Positions 51,293 to 59,898 of a stretch of 64,000 bases of DNA are shown here, in pieces. Location: contig OZ223208.1 of NCBI GenBank assembly GCA_965140405.1, positions 2,046,001-2,110,000 of the forward strand. Direction: 5' to 3'. The notes under the pieces were generated by a model. That model was not told the DNA's origin. It ran no database searches and saw nothing but the letters and a program-made list of their open reading frames with translations. A program made the translations under genes and the position numbers. Source of the DNA: G963556115 sp963666605 (GTDB lineage Bacteria > Planctomycetota > SZUA-567). Each line of letters begins with the position of its first letter. Position 1 is the first letter of the stretch.

Positions 51293-52455
51293 AAACAATC
51301 AACGACATGTTTAGAGGCAATATCAGGCAATATGCTATGCTAATTGCCTTAGCATTTGTGATCACATTATTTCAAATTTTAACAGATGGTATTTTATTAA
51401 AGCCTATAAATATTTCAAATTTGATTCAGCAAAATGCATACGTCTTAATATTGGCAACTGGTATGTTGTTATGTATCTTGACATGCGGTAATATTGACTT
51501 AGCAGTTGGTTCTGTTGTAGGGTTGGTAGGAGCAATAACGGCACTAATGGTTGTGAAGTGGGGGCAACCTGTCTGGGTTGCAATCGTTGTAGGTCTACTG
51601 ATTGGTGTATTGCTTGGAGCTTGGCAAGGCTTTTGGATCGCGTATGTTGGTATTCCTGCTTTCATTACTACGCTTGCGGGGATGCTAATCTTTAGAGGTT
51701 TTACAATGGTTATCCTCAATGGAAAAAGCGTTGCTCCTTTACCTGATTATTATACATTTATGTCTGCAGGCTTTCTTCCAGACTTTGCTGGAGATAGAGA
51801 TCTTAATTTAGTGGCCATTTTGCTAGGAGCTATTGGGTCGGTAGCTTTTATTATTGGCGAATTGATTGACAGAAAGAATAAAAAGAAGTATAAGTTTGAA
51901 GTACCTAGTTTGGTTGCATTCAGCTGCAAGATAATCTTTATTTGTATTGTTATTAATGCTTTTACTTACTCTTTGGCATTGTATAAGGGAATTCCGACTG
52001 TATTATTACTTGTTATTGGTTTAGTAATCTTATATACATTTATTACACAGAAAACCATTCCTGGTAGACATATATATGCATATGGTGGCAACCCTAAAGC
52101 TGCTGAACTTAGTGGTGTGAAGACAAAAAAAGTCCTTTTCTGGGTTTATGCTAATATGGGACTTATGTCTGGGATAGCAGGGATAATTATTACTGGAAGA
52201 CTTGGTTCTGCTACTCCAAAGGCAGGTAATGGCTTTGAACTTGATGCTATTGCAGCTTGTTTCATTGGTGGTGCTTCAACTACAGGTGGTGTTGGTACTG
52301 TGATCGGGGCAATTATCGGTGGTCTGCTAATGGGTGTATTGAATAACGGTATGTCAATTCTAGGTGTATCAATCGACTGGCAGCAGGCAATTAAAGGTTT
52401 TGTTCTATTATTTGCTGTCGCATTTGATGTGCTATCGAAGAGACGTGCTAAGTAA
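51289..52455 (+). CDS. mmsB: Multiple-monosaccharide ABC transporter permease (GguB/MmsB)
   Basis: The 388-residue permease is longer than RbsC and has ten or more hydrophobic segments, as in GguB and XylH. Markers are CGNIDLAVGSV (about residue 67-77), GIPAFITTLAGMLIFRG (about 121-137), YAYGGNPKAAELSGV and CFIGGASTTGGVG. It shares a 4-nt overlap with the ATPase gene and ends the operon before a strong terminator. Confidence 0.93.
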   Translation: MKTINDMFRGNIRQYAMLIALAFVITLFQILTDGILLKPINISNLIQQNAYVLILATGMLLCILTCGNIDLAVGSVVGLVGAITALMVVKWGQPVWVAIVVGLLIGVLLGAWQGFWIAYVGIPAFITTLAGMLIFRGFTMVILNGKSVAPLPDYYTFMSAGFLPDFAGDRDLNLVAILLGAIGSVAFIIGELIDRKNKKKYKFEVPSLVAFSCKIIFICIVINAFTYSLALYKGIPTVLLLVIGLVILYTFITQKTIPGRHIYAYGGNPKAAELSGVKTKKVLFWVYANMGLMSGIAGIIITGRLGSATPKAGNGFELDAIAACFIGGASTTGGVGTVIGAIIGGLLMGVLNNGMSILGVSIDWQQAIKGFVLLFAVAFDVLSKRRAK

Positions 52456-52567
52456 ATGTATTAAAGAATTTTAATCTGTTTTATAACGTATGAATCCCTT
52501 AATGGGTCTACCTACAAGCAAATTGAAAGATGTTGAACTGCTTTGTATGGGGTTGATATTTCTTATC

Positions 52568-52608
52568 AAGTTGCTGCTATTCATTAATAGCAGCAACTTT
52601 TTTTTATT
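52568..52608 (+). terminator. Intrinsic terminator of the chvE-mmsAB operon
   Basis: Arms 52568-52581 and 52586-52599 pair perfectly (14 bp, 4-nt loop), with a run of T after the stem. Confidence 0.9.
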
Positions 52609-52806
52609 ATGAAAGCGGTAGTAATTCAAAAAATGTCGTTTTATATTCATTTTTATAGGGATGTTATTTTAACTTCAGTTAAATCAAGTTGCTGGTATTA
52701 TATTTTTTAAAGATAATTAAGTGTATAACTATTGATTTTTTAAAGGTTTGTAGGTATTGGAGGCAAGAGTATGAAGCAGATTTGTTTGTTTTTATATTTT
52801 GATTAT

Positions 52807-52834
52807 TTGACTAACAGTAATTTGAGGTTATACT
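52807..52834 (+). promoter_or_regulatory. Putative sigma-70 promoter of the GntR-type gene
   Basis: TTGACT (52807-52812), 16-nt spacer, TATACT (52829-52834), about 60 bp before the ATG at 52893. Confidence 0.55.
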
Positions 52835-52892
52835 CAATTATGTAATAGCAGTACAGTGCATTACAGTTGAGATTAAGTATGTAAAATTTTTT

Positions 52893-53954
52893 ATGAGTAT
52901 AGATTCGGTGGGTTGGTTATTGAAGAACAACAAATTTGATGTTATTGATAAATTCAAAGTAAGTAATGGCGAGCCTAAGTATAAACAGATTGCAGATGCA
53001 ATAATTCAAGGGGTAAAGAATCATCAATTGCTTCGTGACGATAAATTGCCGTCAATAAATGAGATGTGTAGTTATTATACAATTTCTAAAGCTACCGTAC
53101 AAAAGTCATATGAGCTTTTAAAAAGAAAAGGAATTATTAAATCTGTTCATGGTAAAGGTTTTACTATTTGTGGTGGTGGCTGTACTGGTGGTGTAAATGT
53201 CTTTGTGATGTTTGATGCGTTGAATTCTTTTAAAGAAGAATTGTATAACGGAATTCGTGATACAATCAAAAGCTTGTCAAGTGAATCATCATATATTGAT
53301 ATACACTTTCATCATTTTAATGATGAACATTTTGTGCAGTATCTTGAGAGTAATCTAGACAAGTATGAGTACTATGTCGTCATGCCTTATGAAAGTTCTA
53401 AAATTAAAAATATATTAAATAAACTCGATCCTGATAAGTTGCTAATTCTGGATAGAGCTGATGAGTATTTAGGTGAAGGTGCTGCAATTATTGCTCAGGA
53501 TCATGATGTCGAGCTGACAAAAGCTCTTCTTCATGGTAAGGAGTCAATACAAAAATATAGTAACTTTGTACTGTGCTTTCCGGAAAATAGATCTAATCCA
53601 AATGTCATAAAGCACGGGTATAAGGTGTTCTGTAAAAATGCTGGTTATGAAGTGACTATAATTGATAGCATAAAGACTGGTGATATTAAAAAAGATACAG
53701 CTTATCTTGTAATAGAGGATTTTAATCTTGTGACTCTTGTAAGCACAGCTAAAGAAAAGGGATTCGTGATAGGACGTGATATTGGCATCCTTTCATACAA
53801 TGATACTCCTTTGAAAAAAATTATTGAAGAAGGTGTTTCTGTTGTGAGTATTGATTTCTATAAAATGGGAGCTCTGGTTGCAGAGCAAATATTGAACAGA
53901 AACATAAAATATAAACTTGTACCTACTGAGTTGATTTTACGCAATACATTATAA
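52893..53954 (+). CDS. GntR-type winged-helix regulator fused to a sugar-binding (PBP1) domain
   Basis: The 353-residue regulator has a GntR winged helix at about 25-95 (PKYKQIADAIIQGVKNHQL, LPSINEMCSYYTISKATVQKSYELL). It is fused to a LacI/periplasmic-binding-like effector domain (about 105-350; VNVFVMFDAL, IGILSYNDTPL, VVSIDFYKMGALVAEQIL). The effector is probably a sugar or sugar derivative. This AraR-like fusion is frequent among regulators of carbohydrate genes. The ATG lacks a good Shine-Dalgarno but no better start is available. Likely targets are the chvE-mmsAB operon or the methyltransferase-like gene that follows. Confidence 0.87.
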   Translation: MSIDSVGWLLKNNKFDVIDKFKVSNGEPKYKQIADAIIQGVKNHQLLRDDKLPSINEMCSYYTISKATVQKSYELLKRKGIIKSVHGKGFTICGGGCTGGVNVFVMFDALNSFKEELYNGIRDTIKSLSSESSYIDIHFHHFNDEHFVQYLESNLDKYEYYVVMPYESSKIKNILNKLDPDKLLILDRADEYLGEGAAIIAQDHDVELTKALLHGKESIQKYSNFVLCFPENRSNPNVIKHGYKVFCKNAGYEVTIIDSIKTGDIKKDTAYLVIEDFNLVTLVSTAKEKGFVIGRDIGILSYNDTPLKKIIEEGVSVVSIDFYKMGALVAEQILNRNIKYKLVPTELILRNTL

Positions 53955-53970
53955 ATTATTGTATTTTTTG

Positions 53971-54053
53971 CAGGAGTTGCATGAGTAGAGGCAGCAGACG
54001 GCGCAAGGGCTGTAACTGCAACACGAGAAAATGATCTTGTTATTAGGAGTTGA
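53971..54053 (+). other. GC-rich patch with paired segments, unexplained
   Basis: In otherwise AT-rich DNA, 53971-54030 is GC-rich. GTTGCA (53976-53981) pairs with TGCAAC (54017-54022) and CAGC (53992-53995) with GCTG (54009-54012), giving a two-stem fold. The + frame also reads VEAADGARAVTATREN up to a TGA at 54051, so it may be a gene remnant. No T-run follows. Confidence 0.3.
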
Positions 54054-54174
54054 TATTTATTGAGAAACATTTGTGATCGGATTAATGCTGTTTATTGCAG
54101 TTCCTATTGACACGGTATAAGAAATACAAGAAACAATGATTGAAACTTAAAACTGAAAGTGGAGTTGATTATAA

Positions 54175-55425
54175 ATGAATAGTAAGGAAAAGATAAATAA
54201 TTCTTTGGAGCATAAAGATGGCCCTGTGCCTGTTGATTTTGGCTCAACAACAGTTACTGGGTTTCACTCTACATGTGTTGAAGAATTACGTAAATACTAT
54301 GGTTTGGAAGATAAACCAATAAAAATTCATGAGCCATACCAGATGCTTGGATATATTGAGGATGATTTAAAGGATGCATTGGGTCTTGATGCTTTAGGTC
54401 TTAGTCCAAGAAAAAATATGTTTGGTTTTGAAAATACTAATTGGAAGGAATGGGTTACTCCATGGGGACAAAATGTACTTGTTCCTGAAATGTTTAATAC
54501 AAAATTAATTGATGGTTCAGTATACATTTACCCAGAGGGAGATACTGAAGGTACTGCATCAGCAAGTATTACGGATGGAGGGTATTTTTTCGATTCTATT
54601 ATTAGAACTGACCCTGACTTTGATGAGGATGAACTGAATCTTGAGGATAATCTTGAGGAATTTGGGCTATTGAGTGATGATGATATTGTGTATTATAACA
54701 AACTTGCTAATAGTATTGTTAATGAAGAGCGTGCTGTTGTTGTTGGTATGCCAGGTATATCATTGGGTGATATTGCACTTGTTCCAGCGCCATTTTTAAA
54801 AAAACCAAAGGGAGTGCGTGATATAGCTACATGGTATATGACAATAGCATCTGAACCAGAATTTGTGGAAGCAATCTTTGCAAAACAATCAGAATTAGCG
54901 CTTGAAAATTTACCTAAAATGTGGGAAATATTTGGCGATAAAGTTGACGTTGCGTTTATTTGTGGCACTGATTTTGGCACTCAAATATCCACATTTTGCT
55001 CGGTAAATACTTTCTGTGATCTTTGGAAACCTCATTATAAAAAGATAAATGATTGGATTCATGAAAATACAACATGGAAAACGTTTAAACATTCTTGTGG
55101 AGCTATCGAACCAATTATTCCACACTTAATAGAGGCTGGTTTTGATATTATTAACCCTGTACAGTGTAGTGCAACTGGAATGGATGCGGAATTACTAAAG
55201 AATAAGTATGGTAAAGATGTCACCTTTTGGGGTGGGGGCTGTGACACACAAAAAATTCTTCCGTTTGGTACTCCTGAAGATGTTCGCGAGTATGTTTTAA
55301 AGAATTGTGATATCTTTAGTAAAGGTGGTGGATTTGTTTTTAATGCTGTTCACAATGTACAGGCATATACTCCTATAGATAATATTGTAGCCATGTTTGA
55401 GGCAGTAAAGTACTTTAATAAATAA
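54175..55425 (+). CDS. Uroporphyrinogen decarboxylase-family protein, methyltransferase-like (MtaA/CmuA type)
   Basis: The 416-residue protein has the UroD/cobalamin-independent methyltransferase barrel. KHSCGAI (about residue 304-310) and GGGCDTQ (about 351-357) supply the His-x-Cys...Cys zinc ligands typical of MtaA-like methyl transfer enzymes. VHNVQAYTPIDN near the C-terminus is also characteristic. It lacks the Arg-rich start of true UroD, so haem synthesis is unlikely. Such proteins move methyl groups to or from corrinoid proteins or act on methoxylated compounds. No corrinoid-protein gene adjoins it. The ATG follows GGAG by about 9 nt. It is probably controlled by the GntR-type regulator upstream. 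Confidence 0.85.
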   Translation: MNSKEKINNSLEHKDGPVPVDFGSTTVTGFHSTCVEELRKYYGLEDKPIKIHEPYQMLGYIEDDLKDALGLDALGLSPRKNMFGFENTNWKEWVTPWGQNVLVPEMFNTKLIDGSVYIYPEGDTEGTASASITDGGYFFDSIIRTDPDFDEDELNLEDNLEEFGLLSDDDIVYYNKLANSIVNEERAVVVGMPGISLGDIALVPAPFLKKPKGVRDIATWYMTIASEPEFVEAIFAKQSELALENLPKMWEIFGDKVDVAFICGTDFGTQISTFCSVNTFCDLWKPHYKKINDWIHENTTWKTFKHSCGAIEPIIPHLIEAGFDIINPVQCSATGMDAELLKNKYGKDVTFWGGGCDTQKILPFGTPEDVREYVLKNCDIFSKGGGFVFNAVHNVQAYTPIDNIVAMFEAVKYFNK

Positions 55426-55570
55426 CACGTATCTGTTATATTAATATCAATTCAGTATGTCTTTGTTATATATTTGATGCATATAATGAATTTCGTAGTA
55501 TATACCATATTTGCACTGCAAGTAATTCAAATACAGACATTTTATCACAAAGCTCAGATTCTAATAAAAG

Positions 55571-55608
55571 AAAACCGTACGCCCTGATTTCTCAGGATTT
55601 ACGGTTTT
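55571..55608 (+). terminator. Intrinsic terminator of the methyltransferase-like gene
   Basis: Arms 55571-55579 and 55600-55608 pair over 9 bp, with an inner 5-bp stem (55583-55587 with 55592-55596). The 3' arm ends in TTTT. Confidence 0.8.
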
Positions 55609-55815
55609 ACTATTTTGACTCTCAAAGAGATTTGTAAAATTAATGTATAAACACTTATATGAAGTAGAGCAGGTTAGATAAATCTTAAAACATTTACAGA
55701 ACCTGGATAAGTTACTAGGAAAATTCATACAACATTAAGAGAATTACACACAATCTTAGTTGCTTAGAAAATTCTAAGATCTAAACAAACACAAAATCAT
55801 AAAGAATAGAAAGAT

Positions 55816-55862
55816 AATAAATACCAGTCAGTAATAAAAGTAGCTGTCTGGTATTTATTTAA
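55816..55862. terminator. Second terminator-like hairpin without an upstream gene
   Basis: Arms 55816-55827 and 55848-55859 pair perfectly (12 bp). The 3' end is T/A-rich. It has no gene of its own on the + strand. Confidence 0.5.
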
Positions 55863-56007
55863 AAAAGCAGTATAATTTAAACATGTGCTAAAATTTAGTT
55901 TATAATTAGATGTTTTGTGGTTTTTTGGCACTGTTCGAGCATCATTTCATGTATTTATACTAGTATAAAGAGTTCTATAATAAACAGCAATATGAGGATT
56001 ATAATAA

Positions 56008-57282
56008 ATGTTAATAGCTAGCAAGTTGAAAAAGGAAGTATCGTCAGAGTTGGATTCTCTTGTATCTCTCTATAAAATATTGCACGCCGCTCCTGAGCTT
56101 TCAGGGCAGGAAAAGAATACTTCTGAATTGTTGGTAGGTGAACTTGAACTATGTGGTATAAGAGTGGAGCGTAATGTTGGTGGGTACGGTATTATTGGCT
56201 ATCTGGAAAATGGTGAAGGTCCAACGATTGTTGTGCGTACAGATATGGATGCTCTTCCTATTACAGAAGATTCAGGTGTTGATTATGCAAGTCATGTCTC
56301 TACTAAAGATGTATCTGGAAAGAGTATTCCTGCAATGCATGCATGTGGGCATGACATTCATATGAGCTCCTTTATTGGAACTGCGCGAGTAGTTTCCAAG
56401 TTCAAGGAGGATTGGACTGGTAGAATTGTTTTTGTTGGGCAGCCAGCAGAAGAGACCCTATCTGGTGCAAAATCTATGATTAATGATGGTCTTTTTGAGA
56501 GGTTTGGAGTTCCTGATGCATGCCTAGCTATGCATGTCTTTCCACGGATTACGGCTGGGCATATTGCTGTAAAATATGGATTGATCTGGGCAGGGGCTTT
56601 TGAGCTAAAAATAACCGTATATGGTGTTGGTGGGCATGGAGCATCGCCACATTTGAGCAAAGATCCTATAGCACTTGCCGCTCGTATTGTAACCTCACTA
56701 CAAACTATAGTTAGTCGTGAATTAAGTCCACTCACCCCTGCAGTAGTTACCGTAGGGGCAATTAACGGTGGTAGCAGAGCTAATATTATTCCTGATGAAG
56801 TTGTAATGAAGGTTACTGCGAGATTCATCGATGAAGAAACTAGAAATCATATACTAGACTCAATTAAACGAATTTGCAGATATGAAGCTCAGTCTATGGG
56901 TATTCCAGAGCATATACTGCCAGTTGTAGAGGTAAATGCAGAGAATGAAGTTCCACCACTTGTCAACGATTCGGCGTTATCTAATACTATCAAAGAGTCT
57001 GCGTTAGAGCTTTATGATCAAGAGTATGTAGAGGACGCAACAGAGATGCTAATGGTTAGTGAAGATTTCGCTTTATTTAAAAACTGGGCAGGTGAAGAGG
57101 TACCATGCAGTATGTTCTTTGTCGGGGCAAATGATAGCTGTGACAAAGTTGTATTCAGCTATAAGGAAAGTCTACAGCCAAGTCTACACAACTGCAAATT
57201 TGCACCTCCCCCAGCACCTGTTATTTCGGCAGCGGTCTCGGTTATGAGTGCAACTGTTCTCAAGCTTTTAGCTAAGAAGTAG
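56008..57282 (+). CDS. M20 family amidohydrolase/carboxypeptidase
   Basis: The 424-residue metal-dependent hydrolase of the IAA-amino-acid hydrolase/hippuricase type has RTDMDALPI (about residue 78-86), MHACGHDIHM (metal Cys and His, about 111-120), GQPAEET (catalytic Glu, about 146-152), and a GGHGASPH dimerisation-domain segment (about 211-218). It cleaves N-acyl amino acids or similar amides in the cytosol. GAGG lies about 10 nt before the ATG. It is convergent with the LacI-type gene, 9 bp apart. Confidence 0.9.
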   Translation: MLIASKLKKEVSSELDSLVSLYKILHAAPELSGQEKNTSELLVGELELCGIRVERNVGGYGIIGYLENGEGPTIVVRTDMDALPITEDSGVDYASHVSTKDVSGKSIPAMHACGHDIHMSSFIGTARVVSKFKEDWTGRIVFVGQPAEETLSGAKSMINDGLFERFGVPDACLAMHVFPRITAGHIAVKYGLIWAGAFELKITVYGVGGHGASPHLSKDPIALAARIVTSLQTIVSRELSPLTPAVVTVGAINGGSRANIIPDEVVMKVTARFIDEETRNHILDSIKRICRYEAQSMGIPEHILPVVEVNAENEVPPLVNDSALSNTIKESALELYDQEYVEDATEMLMVSEDFALFKNWAGEEVPCSMFFVGANDSCDKVVFSYKESLQPSLHNCKFAPPPAPVISAAVSVMSATVLKLLAKK

Positions 57283-57291
57283 GTACAGACA

Positions 57292-58362
57292 CTAGCGATT
57301 ATACTTGACACTCTCTCTTCTTACGATATCGGTGCCAATTAGAGTTCTTTCGTGGTTTAATTTTGGTTCTTCAATTGCAAAATCTTCCATACCGCCATAT
57401 AGTTGCATTCTTTCGTTGAGTAGAATGACAGCTTTTTGTCCAATCTGTTCTTTAGAAACATTTACCGTACTTAAACGGGGCTCAACCATAGAGCTTGCAT
57501 CAATATTATCAAACCCTACAACAGATACCTGATCTGGTACAACAAGACCTAAATCTTGTTGTAAGCATTTTTGTAGAGCAAGGGCTATGATATCACAGAC
57601 ACAGAAAAAAGCAGTGGGGAATGTTTCACAATTTTCAAGCAACTTTGGTAAATGCTTACTTGCTTCATCATAGTTGAAATAGGTCTCAAGTTGCCATGAC
57701 TCCCTACATTCGACCCCGAAGTACCTACAAGCTTCAAAAAAACTCAAGTAACGCCTATCAAGATTGTAGGTTGATTCGACAGCACTTACAATTCCAATAC
57801 TTTTGTGTCCTTGGGATACTAAGTAACTGATAACCTTGAATACTGCTGATTCATTATCAATATCAACAAAGTTAAATGGTAGAAAAGGGTGGTAGGTGTC
57901 TATAAAAACAAAAGGGACTGGAAGATTTGAAAATATATTGAAGTCCTCTTCGTTCTTGAGTAAGGATCCTTGTACCACTATGCCTGCAAGGTCCTCAATT
58001 TCGTTACAGATTTTGAGTAATTCACTCTCATCAAGACTATACAAGTATTTGTTCTCAAATTCATAACCCAATTTTAGTGACATCTTCTGCGCACCAGAAA
58101 TATAGTGTGCAATAAAAGCTGAGTCTTGCCCCGTAAGAATCCGCTTTTCAAGATTGATTTGGAGGAAGAGCATTGTTTTTTTCAAGGTGTCAAAGGATGA
58201 AAAATTGAATTGAGGCTTGTAATTCAATTTCTTAATTGCAGCTAAAACACGTTTTCGCGTCTCTGCTCTTACTCCTTTTTTTTGATTTATGACAAATGAG
58301 ACTGAAGTCTTCGAAACTCCTGCTTCTTCAGCAACATCTGTTATTGTTATTCTCTTTTTCAT
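57292..58362 (-). CDS. LacI-family transcriptional regulator
   Basis: The 356-residue repressor has an N-terminal LacI helix-turn-helix (ITDVAEEAGVSKTSVSFVIN, residues about 5-24), a hinge region (KLNYKPQ) and a periplasmic-binding-type effector domain (IVVQGSLL, IDTYHPF, ACRYFGVECRESW, VVGFDNIDASS). It is divergent from the binding-protein gene at 58571, so it most likely controls that transporter operon and itself. A perfect palindrome lies 9 bp before its start codon. Confidence 0.92.
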   Translation of the reverse strand: MKKRITITDVAEEAGVSKTSVSFVINQKKGVRAETRKRVLAAIKKLNYKPQFNFSSFDTLKKTMLFLQINLEKRILTGQDSAFIAHYISGAQKMSLKLGYEFENKYLYSLDESELLKICNEIEDLAGIVVQGSLLKNEEDFNIFSNLPVPFVFIDTYHPFLPFNFVDIDNESAVFKVISYLVSQGHKSIGIVSAVESTYNLDRRYLSFFEACRYFGVECRESWQLETYFNYDEASKHLPKLLENCETFPTAFFCVCDIIALALQKCLQQDLGLVVPDQVSVVGFDNIDASSMVEPRLSTVNVSKEQIGQKAVILLNERMQLYGGMEDFAIEEPKLNHERTLIGTDIVRRESVKYNR

Positions 58363-58371
58363 AACTGTATT

Positions 58372-58385
58372 CTAAACTAGTTTAG
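58372..58385. promoter_or_regulatory. Perfect 14-bp palindrome, probable LacI-type operator
   Basis: CTAAACTAGTTTAG lies 9 bp upstream of the LacI-type start codon, in the divergent region with the transporter operon. Size and symmetry fit an autoregulatory operator, although the usual central CG is absent. Confidence 0.5.
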
Positions 58386-58570
58386 TAGATTATGCAAGTT
58401 TTTTTTAGTAAATTTTCAAAAATAAATTGATTAAGAGCAAAACAATGGTATTCTTGTATGTATATAGTACTGGGATGTAGTTTTTTTTGTTGGCATGTGC
58501 GATTGAATTGATATTTATGTATTTATTTTTCGTTCGCTTTAGAGTCAAAGTGAATTTTTAGGAGAAAATT

Positions 58571-59482
58571 ATGAAAAGAGTATCTGCTTTGTGGGTTTTA
58601 TTTATTGCTTTTGCTTGCTTGAGCTATTCAGCTCTTGCTAAAGATATTACAATTGGGGTTACAACTATAACGTTGCAGCACCAATTTTTTATCGATATTG
58701 ATGAAGGCATAAAGAGTGCTGCAAAAGAACGCGGTGTCAAAGTTATGGTAAATGATCCTAATCAAGATGCAGCAAAACAGATGGCTGCAATTGAGGATTT
58801 TGTGCAAAAGGGTGTTGACGGCATGATTGTTATCAGTATTGATGGGGTGACGGCTATCCCTGCTATTGAAGATGCTGCAGAAAGTATGCCAATTGTCACA
58901 ATTGATGCTGTTGTCAAATCTGATAGTGTTACGTCTCATATTGGCACAGTAAATGAAGTTGCCGGTTTTGAACTTGGTAAGTTTGCAAAAGAGTATATTG
59001 CTGAGAATTCTCCAGAAGGTGCAACAATTGGTATTGTGACATTTTTAGAATCACCAATTCAACAAGAAAGAATAGAAGGTTTTAAGCGTGGCTTAGAAGG
59101 AAGTAACAATATTACATTTTTGAATCCACTTCCTGGATATGACCGTGAAGAAGCGTTAAATACTACTGAAGCAATGTTACAGGCTAATCCAAATTTAGAC
59201 TATATTTTTGCTACAGCTGAAAACGGTGTTATTGGTGTGAAAGCTGCTCTTGAATCATCTGAGAATAATAGTACAAAGATCTTTGGTTTTGATCTGACTG
59301 AAGAATCAGCAGAAGGTATCCGTTCAGGAACAATACTTGGTATGATTCAGCAGCAACCATTTGAGATGGGGCGTATTGCGACTAATATCCTCCTTGATTC
59401 AATAGAGGGAAAAAAGGTTGAAAAACTAGTTCCTACCCCAGTATTGTTGTATCATAAGGGAAATATTGCAGAATATAAATAG
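58571..59482 (+). CDS. CUT2 ABC transporter binding protein, possibly nucleoside/ribose
   Basis: The 303-residue protein has a signal peptide (about 1-23, cleavage at ALA-K) and a ribose-binding-type fold: ITIGVTTITLQHQFF, then DPNQDAAKQMAAIEDFVQKGVDGMIVISID, IVTIDAVV, IGTVNEVAG, then IFGFDLTEES. The asparagine, Phe and Gln positions resemble RbsB. The operon continues with RbsA/RbsC-like genes and a nucleoside hydrolase, so a nucleoside or ribose ligand is the best guess. AGGAG lies before the ATG. Confidence 0.9.
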   Translation: MKRVSALWVLFIAFACLSYSALAKDITIGVTTITLQHQFFIDIDEGIKSAAKERGVKVMVNDPNQDAAKQMAAIEDFVQKGVDGMIVISIDGVTAIPAIEDAAESMPIVTIDAVVKSDSVTSHIGTVNEVAGFELGKFAKEYIAENSPEGATIGIVTFLESPIQQERIEGFKRGLEGSNNITFLNPLPGYDREEALNTTEAMLQANPNLDYIFATAENGVIGVKAALESSENNSTKIFGFDLTEESAEGIRSGTILGMIQQQPFEMGRIATNILLDSIEGKKVEKLVPTPVLLYHKGNIAEYK

Positions 59483-59898
59483 TCTGTAATGAACTTATTG
59501 CTACTAAGCAATACTCATTAATACCATAGAAATATAATACTCATGACAGAGTAAGACTATTACTGATGCTTTGAATTTTAAGATTAAGCTATGCAGCGCA
59601 CAAATAAATAATTTTATGTTAATTTTGAAATTATAAATAAGTGTTAGATGCAAAAAAGCAAAAGCTTCCTTGGGTGCTAGGATATGAAAATAGTTTTGCT
59701 TTGTCATGTGTATAGTATTTATGGTGTAACTGGATGTATATTTAAGTACGGTGTATCGGTTGAAATTATTAGTAGTTTTATAAGAGAAGACAAGAAAAAT
59801 TTTAGCAGTATTGTCGTGTTAGTATTTATTGTTTTATTCCACTTTATTATAAATGACTTAAATATCATAATGGCCTTACAATACTAAAAGGTTGCTAT
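59483..59898. other. Intercistronic gap of 416 bp
   Basis: AT-rich spacer between the binding-protein and ATPase genes. It has a 67-codon ORF without a proper ribosome-binding site (rejected) and no convincing terminator. The long gap resembles that in the chvE operon. Confidence 0.45.

Larger units (their letters stand above)
52456..52892. other. Intergenic region of 437 bp
   Basis: It holds the terminator at 52568-52608 and a promoter at 52807-52834 for the GntR-type gene. No ORF was seen. Confidence 0.5.
55426..56007. other. Intergenic region of 582 bp with two hairpins; possible small RNA
   Basis: The first hairpin (55571-55608) terminates the methyltransferase-like gene. A second terminator-like hairpin (55816-55862) lies 210 bp on with no ORF between. 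That leaves room for an unannotated small RNA, but I see no promoter I would defend. Confidence 0.45.

Noticed and set aside
53954..53985. Selenocysteine-type TGA read-through after the GntR-type gene
   Set aside because: The gene already ends at TAA at 53952-53954. The TGA in the following frame lacks any selenoprotein context, and the region is non-coding or a remnant.
59684..59887. 67-codon ORF between the binding-protein and ATPase genes
   Set aside because: No Shine-Dalgarno, hydrophobic AT-driven composition, and no motif. It looks like a chance ORF in AT-rich spacer.
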